From Flavobacterium erciyesense (GTDB taxonomy: Bacteria; Bacteroidota; Bacteroidia; Flavobacteriales; Flavobacteriaceae), in assembly GCF_018069925.1 (NCBI RefSeq), contig NZ_JAGPXB010000001.1, positions 124,001 through 188,000 on the forward strand: a stretch of DNA of 64,000 nt, read 5' to 3'. Below the pieces are notes generated by a model, which saw nothing but the letters and a program-made list of their open reading frames with translations, ran no database searches and was not told the DNA's origin. Both the position numbers and the translations under genes were made by a program. Position 1 is the stretch's first letter, and every line of letters starts with the position of its first letter. This document shows positions 32,764-41,018 of this stretch, in pieces.

Positions 32764-34200
32764 TTAGTTTTTGATAAGAGGAATTCCAAAGTAGAATTCT
32801 AAAATTTTAATTTTAAATATATAATCGTATTTAGTTCTCAATACTTCTGATTGCGCATTGGCTAGTAATGTTTGAGCTTGATTAAAATCAAAAGAGTTCA
32901 TTAAACCCACATTGAAACGCTCTTTGGCAAAATCAACCGCATTTTGTCTAGCCTCTAAAGCCGTAATGGCAGACTCGTATGATTTTAAAGCTCCTTTTGC
33001 ATCTGCGAAAGCGGTATAAACATTACGTTGCAAATCTAAATCTTGTTGCTCAACAGCAATCTTAGATCGCTCAACATTAATTTTTGAACGATCAACATTA
33101 TTTTTAACAGATAATCCATTCAAGATTGGAATTGACAATTGCACTCCAAAAGAATGACCTTTATTGTCACTAAACTGATCAAAAAATGGAGCAGGTTTTC
33201 CTAAAACTCTTGTAAAATTAGGAGCTAAAACATTTTGATTTGTTCCTTCAACAAAACCAATTTGCGAAGTAGGATTTGATGAATTAGGTACCACGCCTAC
33301 AACTCTATCACTATATGCAACCCTAGAATTAAAGCTATAAAAACCTTGAATAGTTGGCTGGTAGGCTCCTTTTGCAATAACAACGTCCTTTTCCGCAAGT
33401 TCTAAATTGGTTTTTGCAATTTTTAATTCTGTTCTACCTTCAAGAGCTTTACTGTAAATTGCATTGGGACTTTGCATCATGATATTATTTTCATCCTTTA
33501 CATCTGTATCATCAACAATATCAAAACTTTCAAATTCCTTAAGTTGTAATAATTGAGACAAACTCAATTTAGAAATCAATAATGCATTTTCAGCTGCAAT
33601 GATGTTTTGATTGTTAGTAGCAACAGTAGCTTTAATATCTAACAAATCACCTCTTGGTATCGAACCAGCTTTTACCAAAGCTTCTGAACGAGAGAATTGT
33701 TTTTCATTAATATCTAATTGTTCTTTTTGCACTTTCAAATTTTCTTTGTTAAAAAGCACTTGTAAAAAAGCATTGGCTACGTTTAAAGCAATATCCTCTT
33801 GCATTTTGACCAATTGATACTTTGCAGCTACAAGAGATAAATTGGATCTACGTAATCGGTTTTGATTTTGTAAACCTTTGTAAATATCAATTCCGACATT
33901 CACCCCCGCAGAAGTAAATTGTGTGGTCTGATTTTGAAGCAAACCAGTTGTAATATCTTGGTTCAAACCAATATTCCAGGAGTGCGAAGTACTTGCATTA
34001 ATTGATGGTAAAAAACTGCCAATGGCACCTCGCTTATCAATCAAAGCAGTTTTAGCATCTAACTCCGATTGTTTGATAGAAATGTTATTTTGAATGGCAT
34101 AATTAACACATTCTTGTAAGGTCCATTTCTTAGTTTGCGCATGAGCTGACAAACTGAGTAACGCCATACAAATGAAACCGATACAACTTTTATTTTTCAT
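32764..34200 (-). CDS. TolC-family outer-membrane efflux protein
   Basis: The 478-residue protein has a signal peptide (to about residue 21, AHAQ) and the typical start WTLQECVNYAIQNNISIKQSELD. Two long helical repeat halves follow (residues about 30-230 and 240-470), with GLLQNQTTQFTSAG and PAPFFDQFSDNKGHSFG in the strand regions. TolC trimers form the outer-membrane channel of tripartite efflux. It is the first gene of a two-gene operon with the adaptor. Confidence 0.93.
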   Translation of the reverse strand: MKNKSCIGFICMALLSLSAHAQTKKWTLQECVNYAIQNNISIKQSELDAKTALIDKRGAIGSFLPSINASTSHSWNIGLNQDITTGLLQNQTTQFTSAGVNVGIDIYKGLQNQNRLRRSNLSLVAAKYQLVKMQEDIALNVANAFLQVLFNKENLKVQKEQLDINEKQFSRSEALVKAGSIPRGDLLDIKATVATNNQNIIAAENALLISKLSLSQLLQLKEFESFDIVDDTDVKDENNIMMQSPNAIYSKALEGRTELKIAKTNLELAEKDVVIAKGAYQPTIQGFYSFNSRVAYSDRVVGVVPNSSNPTSQIGFVEGTNQNVLAPNFTRVLGKPAPFFDQFSDNKGHSFGVQLSIPILNGLSVKNNVDRSKINVERSKIAVEQQDLDLQRNVYTAFADAKGALKSYESAITALEARQNAVDFAKERFNVGLMNSFDFNQAQTLLANAQSEVLRTKYDYIFKIKILEFYFGIPLIKN

Positions 34201-34364
34201 ATAATTCGAATGAAATTGCAGGACAACTGCAAAAAAAATTTAACATTTTAGTTCTTGTGCGAAATCAATGCTTAACAATATGCAACACTACAACTGTAAT
34301 TCTTCAATTAGACTTGGCAAGTAAGCATTTGTTACAAAAAAAATTAAAAAAAGAATAGATTGCT

Positions 34365-34372
34365 TAATTTTG
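34365..34372 (+). promoter_or_regulatory. Candidate -7 box for the DUF4403 gene
   Basis: TAATTTTG, 18 bases before the ATG at 34391. There is no clear TTG at the usual -33 distance. Confidence 0.4.
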
Positions 34373-34390
34373 CTACAATAACTCCCATTT

Positions 34391-35788
34391 ATGAAAACAT
34401 TTCCAAGCTCATTTTTCGTTATAATAGCAGCTCTTTTTGTTGCGTCCTGCTCGAGTACTTCAAAAATAAACACACTCAAACCAGAACCTGATGATGCGGC
34501 TCCATTGCAATACGAAAGCCAAATTTCGTACATCAATTTACCTATTTCGGTACAACTGAGAGATATCGAAAAGCAAACTAATTCAAGCTTAAATGGACTG
34601 ATCTATGAAGACAATGTAATCGATGATGACGATATTGAAATGAAAGTGTGGAAACAAGCTCCAATTCAAATTACAGATGCACTTGGAAAAATAAAAACCA
34701 TTTTACCACTAAAAGCAAACATCAAGTACCGACTTGGAACTAAAAAAATGGGGATTGAACTTTATGATACGCGTGAATTTAACCTGAATGGAATCGTAAC
34801 ATTAGAAAGTGATGTCCAACTAGTAAACTGGAAACTAAACACCAAAACTGCATTAAAATCATTAGATTGGACCGAAAGTCCGAGCATGGTTATTTTAGGT
34901 AAAAACGTGCCAGTTACCTATTTAATCAACCCAACAGTTCAACTTTTTAAATCAAAAATCGAAAAGAAAATTGATGATGCAATTGCTAAATCACTTGATT
35001 TTAAACCAAATGTTTTAGCTGCCCTAGAGAAAATTTGCCAACCTTTTCAGTTGAGTGAAACTTATGAAAGTTGGCTACAAATTGCACCACTGGAATTATA
35101 TACAACAACCGCAAAACTAAAAAACGGTACCATTTTACTAGATATGGGTTTAAAATGCAATATGGAGACAATAATTGGCAAAAAGCCCGATTCTAAATTC
35201 AATGCCAACAGAATCGCACTAAAAACTGTCCCGAAAATTCCTCAACAACTATCAGCTAACATTGTTGCCATTTCAGGATACCAAGAAGCATCACGATTAA
35301 TGACTAAAAATTTTAATGGTCAAGAATTTGGATCTGGTAACAAAAAAGTAAAAGTAAACAAGGTAGATATTTGGCACAAAAACGGCAAAATGATTATTGC
35401 TCTAGAAGTACAAGGCACTGTAAATGGTACATTATATTTAGCCGGAATCCCCGCTTATAATGAACAGAAAAAAGAAATTTATTTTGAAAATTTAGATTAC
35501 GCGCTAGACACTAAAAACAAACTTACACGCACTGCCAACTGGCTTGCTCAAGGATTGATTTTGAAAAAAATCGAGCAGAGTTGTAGGTATTCAATAAAGC
35601 CGAATTTAGACGAAGCGCAACAAAACATCAAAAACTATTTGATGAATTATTCACCAATGCCGGGAGTTTTTATCAACGGAAAAATGCAAGACATAGACTT
35701 TAAAAAGGTAGCACTTACCAATCAAGCAATTTTGGCTTACTTAAAATTAGATGGTAACGTACAAATAACCGTTGATGGATTTGAATAA
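34391..35788 (+). CDS. DUF4403-family lipoprotein
   Basis: The 465-residue protein has a lipoprotein signal peptide with lipobox VASC (Cys20). A long chain rich in beta strands follows, with motifs I associate with DUF4403: SYINLPISVQLRDIEKQTNSSLNGLIYED, ITDALGKIKTILPLKANIKYR, and PMPGVFINGKMQDI near the C-terminus. DUF4403 proteins are envelope proteins with BPI/TULIP-like folds suggested by their tandem halves; that is inference from the pattern. The gene is divergent from tolC with a 190-base gap and is not in an obvious operon. Confidence 0.83.
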   Translation: MKTFPSSFFVIIAALFVASCSSTSKINTLKPEPDDAAPLQYESQISYINLPISVQLRDIEKQTNSSLNGLIYEDNVIDDDDIEMKVWKQAPIQITDALGKIKTILPLKANIKYRLGTKKMGIELYDTREFNLNGIVTLESDVQLVNWKLNTKTALKSLDWTESPSMVILGKNVPVTYLINPTVQLFKSKIEKKIDDAIAKSLDFKPNVLAALEKICQPFQLSETYESWLQIAPLELYTTTAKLKNGTILLDMGLKCNMETIIGKKPDSKFNANRIALKTVPKIPQQLSANIVAISGYQEASRLMTKNFNGQEFGSGNKKVKVNKVDIWHKNGKMIIALEVQGTVNGTLYLAGIPAYNEQKKEIYFENLDYALDTKNKLTRTANWLAQGLILKKIEQSCRYSIKPNLDEAQQNIKNYLMNYSPMPGVFINGKMQDIDFKKVALTNQAILAYLKLDGNVQITVDGFE

Positions 35789-35812
35789 GTACCCCAAAAA
35801 ACTTATATTTAA

Positions 35813-36079
35813 CTACGCCTTTCTCTTTTTCATTTTGTAAATCATAAATCCAATCACAGCAACTAACAAATAAGGTATTATCATTAAATAAACAATACCG
35901 TCGTTAACGGCTGCTGCTTGAGTAGTATTATCATCACTAGTTAATGCGGCTCTACACATTGCGCATTGAGCAGAAACAATATTAGACGACAAAAAGAGTA
36001 GAAATGCTATTAATAGTGTACTAGAGCGCCACCCTTTTACAGCTACGCTATTTTCTGCTTTTTGAGAATTAATGTGCAT
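35813..36079 (-). CDS. Small exported membrane protein of the oxidase cluster
   Basis: The 88-residue protein has an N-terminal signal or anchor (about residues 20-37, ending VSAQ), a CAMC motif (C39, C42) and a C-terminal membrane helix (about 62-84) with a basic tail. It overlaps the DUF420 gene by 11 bases and is the last gene of the SCO-DUF420 transcription unit. I do not recognise a named family. The exposed CxxC and the position suggest a helper in copper or cysteine handling for cytochrome oxidase, which is inference. Confidence 0.75.
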   Translation of the reverse strand: MHINSQKAENSVAVKGWRSSTLLIAFLLFLSSNIVSAQCAMCRAALTSDDNTTQAAAVNDGIVYLMIIPYLLVAVIGFMIYKMKKRKA

Positions 36080-36611
36080 AATAAGGAGAGATCATTAAAT
36101 AAACAATTACGCCTGTAACCGCTACATACAACCAAATAGGAAAAGTTATTTTCGCAATTTTTTTGTGCGCATCAAATCTTTGAGATAACGCACGTACATA
36201 AGTAATCAATACCATTGGGATTATAGCAATAGATAAAACAATATGCGTAATTAGGATAAAGAAATAAATTGCTTTAATTACCCCTTCGCCTCTGAATTTA
36301 GTTGAATCTGCTGTCATATGGTAAGCAACATACATCACCAAAAAAGCTAAAGATAATGCGATAGCTGCCGTCATCAAACTTTGGTGCAATTTTCTATTTC
36401 CGTTTTTTATAGCCATAACAGCAGCAACAAGCAAGATAGCCGTTAAACCATTAGTTGTAGCGTAAATAGGTGGCAAGAAAGACAAAGGCTCCACATTATA
36501 CCCAAAATCTTTCAATTTAACGCCAAATAAAATTGCTACCACTACAGGAATAACAATTGACACTATGATAATCCACTTATTGTATTTTTGTTCTAAAGTT
36601 CTATTTTCCAT
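36069..36611 (-). CDS. DUF420-family membrane protein
   Basis: The 180-residue inner-membrane protein has five predicted helices (about residues 13-30, 45-65, 78-98, 115-135 and 158-178) and conserved histidines in NRKLHQSLM, YHMTA and YFFILITHIVLS. DUF420 proteins are found with SCO and cytochrome oxidase assembly genes and are related to CtaM. It starts 2 bases from the SCO stop and overlaps the following small gene, so it is tightly co-transcribed. A role in oxidase copper or haem assembly is likely. Confidence 0.88.
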   Translation of the reverse strand: MENRTLEQKYNKWIIIVSIVIPVVVAILFGVKLKDFGYNVEPLSFLPPIYATTNGLTAILLVAAVMAIKNGNRKLHQSLMTAAIALSLAFLVMYVAYHMTADSTKFRGEGVIKAIYFFILITHIVLSIAIIPMVLITYVRALSQRFDAHKKIAKITFPIWLYVAVTGVIVYLMISPYYAH

Positions 36612-36612
36612 T

Positions 36613-37299
36613 TTACTCTTTTAATAAAATATTTATATCCTGCTGAATGTTTCTTACTCCCATTTTATCAAGTCCATCGTAATACAATATGGGATTACCG
36701 AACTCATCATTTCTGCAACGGATATTTCCGTTTTTATCAATTAAAGCAAAAAGACCAGAATGCTCAAAACCGCCTGCTACTTTGTTATTCTGACCAGCAT
36801 ATAAATTAAATCCTTTGTTGGCTAAGTTGAAAATATAGTCTTTTTTACCCGTTAAAAAATGCCAATTTGAAGAGCGAACACCAAGTAATTTAGAATGATC
36901 TTTTAAAACTTCAGCAGTATCATGATCGGGATCAATAGTGATCGATGATATACCAAAGTTAGGATTTCCAAAAAACTTTTTTTCAATGAGCAACATACTC
37001 TCATTCATCTTTGGGCAAATAGTAGGACAACTCACAAAAAAGAATTCTAAAACATAGACCTTCCCTTTATACGTGTCATTGTTTATCTTTTTATTATCTT
37101 GATTCGTTAATTCAAATCGAGGTGCCGGCCCTATTTTAATCAACTTATCATCATCAGCAGTAACAGGATTTACACGATCTAAACGATCACCTTGAACCAC
37201 CTTATCAGTTTTAATACGCTGTACAATTTTCGGAATAGCATAAATCCCAAAAATCAAAACAATAAATGAAATACCTATGTACGATTTATTTTTAAACAT
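36613..37299 (-). CDS. SCO-family copper chaperone for cytochrome oxidase
   Basis: The 228-residue protein has an N-terminal membrane anchor (about residues 8-24) and a thioredoxin-like domain. The copper motif is VSCPTICPKMNE (C91, C95), and the distal copper-ligand histidine is His180 in GGFEHSGLFAL. SCO proteins load copper into the CuA site of cytochrome c oxidase subunit II. It lies between a cysteine-lacking SCO-like protein and the DUF420 gene. Confidence 0.93.
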   Translation of the reverse strand: MFKNKSYIGISFIVLIFGIYAIPKIVQRIKTDKVVQGDRLDRVNPVTADDDKLIKIGPAPRFELTNQDNKKINNDTYKGKVYVLEFFFVSCPTICPKMNESMLLIEKKFFGNPNFGISSITIDPDHDTAEVLKDHSKLLGVRSSNWHFLTGKKDYIFNLANKGFNLYAGQNNKVAGGFEHSGLFALIDKNGNIRCRNDEFGNPILYYDGLDKMGVRNIQQDINILLKE

Positions 37300-37311
37300 A
37301 AAAGAAGAATT

Positions 37312-37953
37312 TTAAATTTTGCGTGACGCATTGTTATTCTTTTTCAAAGCTGCTCTGTATTCATACAAAATGACTTTAAAATCATCTAACATTTCATTAC
37401 TCAATTCAGCTGGATGAAATGTATTGTAACCTTCCATCTCATCTTTTACCAATTTACGACCACGTAAATTTCGTTTTTTGTCAACGATATATACTTTTGG
37501 TGTGCCAAATTTATCATCAAGTTTTTCAACTAAGTTTAACTGAGCATAATATTTAGAAATCTCTTCTGGAGTAGCAAAAACAAAACGCCATTGTGCCACA
37601 TCAGTAAATGCACCCAGCGCAGTAATCACCTTTTTAGCATCTTGCTCTGTTCCTTTCGGACACAAAACAACAAACTGAACATCTTTGAATTCATGATAAC
37701 GTTGGTAGATCTTCTGATTTAAATTAAAAAGATTTCCTCTGTTTTTTAACAATTCAAAACCTGAGAAACCTAAAATAGTTACTTTACCAGTTAGCGTAAT
37801 AGGTTTACCATCTAAAGTCTCCCATTTTCCAAAATCAGCAGTATTTGGAGTTATTGTCGGCAATTTCGTGTATCCGTTTACACCCGAAGCGAAAAACAAA
37901 TAAGCTACAATAGGAAGGATAAAAAGAACAAAAAGAACTATATTTTTTTTCAT
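37312..37953 (-). CDS. SCO/thioredoxin-like protein without the CxxxC motif
   Basis: The 213-residue protein has an N-terminal anchor (about residues 4-22). Its domain has a layout like SCO: GKPITLTGKVTILGFSG, then DVQFVVLCPKGTEQDAKKV and FGTPKVYIVDKKRNLRGR. Where SCO has CPxxCP this protein reads GFSGFELLKN, with no cysteine. The frame is open to 38001, but ATG 37953 gives the proper anchor. It precedes the true SCO gene by 12 bases. It may be a degenerate partner or scaffold; function is unknown. Confidence 0.75.
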   Translation of the reverse strand: MKKNIVLFVLFILPIVAYLFFASGVNGYTKLPTITPNTADFGKWETLDGKPITLTGKVTILGFSGFELLKNRGNLFNLNQKIYQRYHEFKDVQFVVLCPKGTEQDAKKVITALGAFTDVAQWRFVFATPEEISKYYAQLNLVEKLDDKFGTPKVYIVDKKRNLRGRKLVKDEMEGYNTFHPAELSNEMLDDFKVILYEYRAALKKNNNASRKI

Positions 37954-37978
37954 TGAATGAGATACTTTTATTAGAGTA

Positions 37979-37986
37979 CAAAAATA
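37979..37986 (-). promoter_or_regulatory. Candidate -7 box fused to an oxidase-operon terminator
   Basis: On the minus strand the T tract of the terminator at 37987-38013 continues directly into TATTTTTG, which fits the -7 consensus. It is 26 bases before the ATG at 37953. No TTG occurs at the right distance. Confidence 0.45.
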
Positions 37987-38013
37987 AAAAAAGGTACGCA
38001 ATGCGTACCCTTT
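37987..38013 (-). terminator. Terminator after the cytochrome oxidase genes
   Basis: Minus-strand hairpin GGTACGCA/TGCGTACC with a one-base loop, flanked by A and T tracts (seven Ts), 19 bases after the subunit IV stop. It splits the block into cyoE-cox3-cox3-cox4 and SCO-DUF420. Confidence 0.8.
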
Positions 38014-38031
38014 TCATGAATTAATATCTTG

Positions 38032-38382
38032 TTAAAAATTCCATTTAATTGTTGAATTTTTAAAAACCTCATAAATATAATCGCCTTCTGTTAAAAGAAT
38101 AAAAAGAAGGTATAATACTAAAAAGATAACTGGATAAACTACTGATGCTCTCAAAGAACTTTTTTCGCCTTCCATGTGCATAAATGCCCAAACAATATAA
38201 TACGCTTTGTACAAAGTAAGAGCGTAAAAAATCCAGTTTAGCAAGTTCATACCCATTAAACTGTTCATGTAAAGAGACTCGGGCTTCAAAATACCCAAGA
38301 TAACTTCAAAAATGGTTACTGCGGACAAGATTCCGAAAACTTTCCAGATTCTACCAGTATTTGATACGTGATCGTGTGACAT
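38032..38382 (-). CDS. Cytochrome c oxidase subunit IV-type membrane protein
   Basis: The 116-residue protein has three predicted helices (about residues 12-30, 44-64 and 79-100), opens with SHDHVSNTGRIWKVFGILSAVT, and carries AYYIVWAFMHMEGEK. This fits caa3-type oxidase subunit IV (COX4_pro/caa3_CtaG-like small subunit). It follows two subunit III genes by 18 bases and ends at a terminator. It is a small accessory subunit of haem-copper oxidase in the inner membrane. Confidence 0.87.
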   Translation of the reverse strand: MSHDHVSNTGRIWKVFGILSAVTIFEVILGILKPESLYMNSLMGMNLLNWIFYALTLYKAYYIVWAFMHMEGEKSSLRASVVYPVIFLVLYLLFILLTEGDYIYEVFKNSTIKWNF

Positions 38383-38400
38383 GATAATTAATTTTTGAAA

Positions 38401-39378
38401 TTAAACTAGATAGAAAACTGTAAATACGAAAACCCAAACTAAATCGACAAAGTGCCAATATAATCCAACTTTTTCTACCATTTCATAACTTTTTCTTTTC
38501 TCGTAAGTTCCTAATAACACATTAAAGAAGATGATGATGTTAATAATCACTCCAGAGAAAACGTGGAAACCGTGGAAACCTGTAATAAAGAAAAAGAAGT
38601 CAGCAAACAATTTACTTCCGTACTCGTTTCTTATCAAGTTAGCACCTTCCACAACATATTGTGCATCAGCTAATCTAGCCTCTGACTCTTTTCTCGAAAG
38701 AACTGTCTTTTGTTTTTTCTCATTCAATACCTCAGTACGAATTAAGACATCTGGATGCGATTTGAAACCAGCTTGAACTTCAGCAACTGAATAAGAAGGT
38801 AAAGTAGGCTCATCCATGAACCACTTAGCTTTGTTACGAGTTAGTTGTTCTCTCTCTTCAGGAAGAGTAGCCGCAAATTCTGCTAAAGCAACTCTTTTAC
38901 CGTCTTTATCCACAAACTGCAGTAAACTACCACCTTTAGTTTCAACAGCGCCATATTCTCCTTTGATGAAGTTTTTCCACTCCCAAGCTTGAGAACCTAC
39001 GAAAATTAAACCACCAATAATTGTTAAGAACATGTACAAAACTACTTTGTCTTTTTTCATTTGATGACCTGCATCAACAGCCAATACCATTGTTACAGAC
39101 GAGAAAATCAAAATAAACGTCATCAACGCCACATAATACATAGGCGCTGAAACTCCGTGTAAGAACGGAAAGTGTGTAAACACCTCATCAGCCACTGGCC
39201 AAGTTTCAATAAATTTAAATCTAGAAAAACCGTAAGCCGCTAGAAATCCAGAGAACGTTAAGGCATCTGATACGATAAAAAACCACATCATTAATTTACC
39301 ATAACTTGCTCCCATTGGCTCATTGCCGCCTCCCCAAGTTTTTTCTTCACTATTTGCAGTAGTAACTGTCGCTTCCAT
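38401..39378 (-). CDS. Cytochrome c oxidase subunit III with a central insertion
   Basis: The 325-residue inner-membrane protein has subunit III helices at about residues 27-50, 78-101, 112-132, 257-275, 279-298 and 307-325. It has the family signature ITGFHGFHVFSGV and the C-terminal YWHFVDLVWVFVFTV. A soluble insertion of about 105 residues (about 145-250) separates the third and fourth helices, which normal subunit III lacks. It follows the shorter subunit III gene by 42 bases in the same operon. It is part of the proton-pumping oxidase. Confidence 0.92.
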   Translation of the reverse strand: MEATVTTANSEEKTWGGGNEPMGASYGKLMMWFFIVSDALTFSGFLAAYGFSRFKFIETWPVADEVFTHFPFLHGVSAPMYYVALMTFILIFSSVTMVLAVDAGHQMKKDKVVLYMFLTIIGGLIFVGSQAWEWKNFIKGEYGAVETKGGSLLQFVDKDGKRVALAEFAATLPEEREQLTRNKAKWFMDEPTLPSYSVAEVQAGFKSHPDVLIRTEVLNEKKQKTVLSRKESEARLADAQYVVEGANLIRNEYGSKLFADFFFFITGFHGFHVFSGVIINIIIFFNVLLGTYEKRKSYEMVEKVGLYWHFVDLVWVFVFTVFYLV

Positions 39379-39420
39379 AAAAGTTATTCGTTAAAAAGTT
39401 CCCAAATTTACGTTTTTTTC

Positions 39421-40008
39421 TTATTTAAAGAAATATAAAAACAAAAACAAATAAACCCACAATAAGTCTAAAAAGTGCCAATACATTGCACCGAGTTCTA
39501 TACCAAGGGTTTGAGATGAATTGTATTTTTGTTTAAAATGATTATAAATTATAATTAACAGCGAAATCACACCACCAGCAAGGTGTAACAAGTGTACAAC
39601 AGTTACAACATACAAAAATGTTGTTGTAATTGAACTTCCGCTACCAGTGAAATAATAGCCACTTTGTACGATTTGATCAAAGCCTTCGAATTGTAAAAAT
39701 ACAAATAAAAGCCCCAATGCTAAGGTTCCCCAAAGAAAACCTGTTGTAGCACTTTGATTGTTTCGTTGAATTGCTTTTTTAGCCAAATGAAAGGTAACAC
39801 TACAAGCAATAATTACAACTGTACTGTAATAAAACGCACTCGGTAATTCAAAATCTTTCAACCAATCTGCTCTTGATTTACTCACTACAAACGCACTAGT
39901 AAGTCCAGCAAACATCATGGTCATACTCACCATAGCAAACAATAAGATCAGTTTGTACGATCTATTGCTACGTGCTTTTTGCTCCTCTGCGGTCATTGTC
40001 ATATTCAT
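39421..40008 (-). CDS. Cytochrome c oxidase subunit III
   Basis: The 195-residue protein has five helices and the terminal signature MYWHFLDLLWVYLFLFLYF. It is a short subunit III of the type paired with a longer one in Bacteroidetes oxidase operons. The middle segment VTVVHLLHLAGGVISLL carries the conserved His pair. It follows cyoE by 2 bases and is probably co-translated. Subunits I and II are not in the window. Confidence 0.93.
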   Translation of the reverse strand: MNMTMTAEEQKARSNRSYKLILLFAMVSMTMMFAGLTSAFVVSKSRADWLKDFELPSAFYYSTVVIIACSVTFHLAKKAIQRNNQSATTGFLWGTLALGLLFVFLQFEGFDQIVQSGYYFTGSGSSITTTFLYVVTVVHLLHLAGGVISLLIIIYNHFKQKYNSSQTLGIELGAMYWHFLDLLWVYLFLFLYFFK

Positions 40009-40010
40009 AT

Positions 40011-40913
40011 CTATCTTAAAAATTTATCAATAATATATACTAATTGCAACAAAGTAATATAAGAAACACTTACCAACATTAAGGTTCGTGCTGCTTTTGC
40101 TGTACGCTCTTTATACAATTTTACAGCATAGAACAACATCCATAATCCTAATAAAAAGACAATCACTGCTGTGACAGGCGTAATATACAAACGGCCAGTA
40201 TAACCAAAAACAGGTAATAATGAGGCCAAAATTAGCCAAACGGTATACAATATTACTTGTAGAGCAGTTCCCTTATCTTTTTTACCTGTAGGCAACATAA
40301 AAAATCCTGCCTTTTCGTAATCTTCATACAAGAACCAACCTATAGCCCAAAAATGTGGGAACTGCCAGAAAAATTGAATCAAAAATAAAGTCCCTGCTTC
40401 GATACCAAATTCACCAGTAGCAGCAACCCAACCTAACATGAACGGAATTGCACCTGGAAAAGCACCAACAAAAACTGATAAAGAGGTCATTGTTTTTAGA
40501 GGCGTATACACACTGGTGTACAAAAAGATCGAAATCGCACCAAACATGGCGGTTTTTTCGTTGATGGTATACAACAAAACTAAACCAATCACAGTTAGTA
40601 AACTAGCAATTATCAATGCTGAAGTAACAGTCATTCTACCTGCCGGAACCGGACGATCTTTTGTCCTATCCATCAAAGCATCAAGATCTTTTTCTATAAC
40701 TTGATTAAATGCATTAGAAGCACCTACCATACAGTAGCCACCAATAGCCAACTTTAACAAAACCATCCAACTAAGTGAATTCCAATCGTAAATACCCAAT
40801 ATAAAACCAGCTATTGACGAAAAAACCACACTTACAGCTAGACGAGCTTTAGTGATTTCTCTGAAATCGATATAAACAGATTTTAATGAAAGTGTACTGG
40901 ATGTTGCGCTCAA
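40011..40913 (-). CDS. cyoE: Protohaem IX farnesyltransferase
   Basis: The 300-residue integral-membrane prenyltransferase converts haem B to haem O, the precursor of haem A for the oxidase encoded downstream. The substrate-binding motif NAFNQVIEKDLDALMDRTKDRP is at about residues 64-85, and the second motif YEDYEKAGFFMLP near 197-209. Nine hydrophobic helices are evident. It heads the oxidase operon behind a good promoter. Confidence 0.95.
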   Translation of the reverse strand: MSATSSTLSLKSVYIDFREITKARLAVSVVFSSIAGFILGIYDWNSLSWMVLLKLAIGGYCMVGASNAFNQVIEKDLDALMDRTKDRPVPAGRMTVTSALIIASLLTVIGLVLLYTINEKTAMFGAISIFLYTSVYTPLKTMTSLSVFVGAFPGAIPFMLGWVAATGEFGIEAGTLFLIQFFWQFPHFWAIGWFLYEDYEKAGFFMLPTGKKDKGTALQVILYTVWLILASLLPVFGYTGRLYITPVTAVIVFLLGLWMLFYAVKLYKERTAKAARTLMLVSVSYITLLQLVYIIDKFLR

Positions 40914-40945
40914 AGCTAGTAATATTTTGTTTCTAAAAACTTTTG

Positions 40946-40976
40946 CAAAAGTAGACTAACAAAAGGGATTTGACAA
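40946..40976 (-). promoter_or_regulatory. Promoter of the cyoE-cytochrome oxidase operon
   Basis: Minus-strand TTG (40974-40976), 20-base spacer, TACTTTTG (40946-40953), 32 bases before the cyoE ATG. Confidence 0.75.
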
Positions 40977-41018
40977 AAAACAATTCACAAAAAAGTATAA
41001 AAATCAATACGGTAGCGA

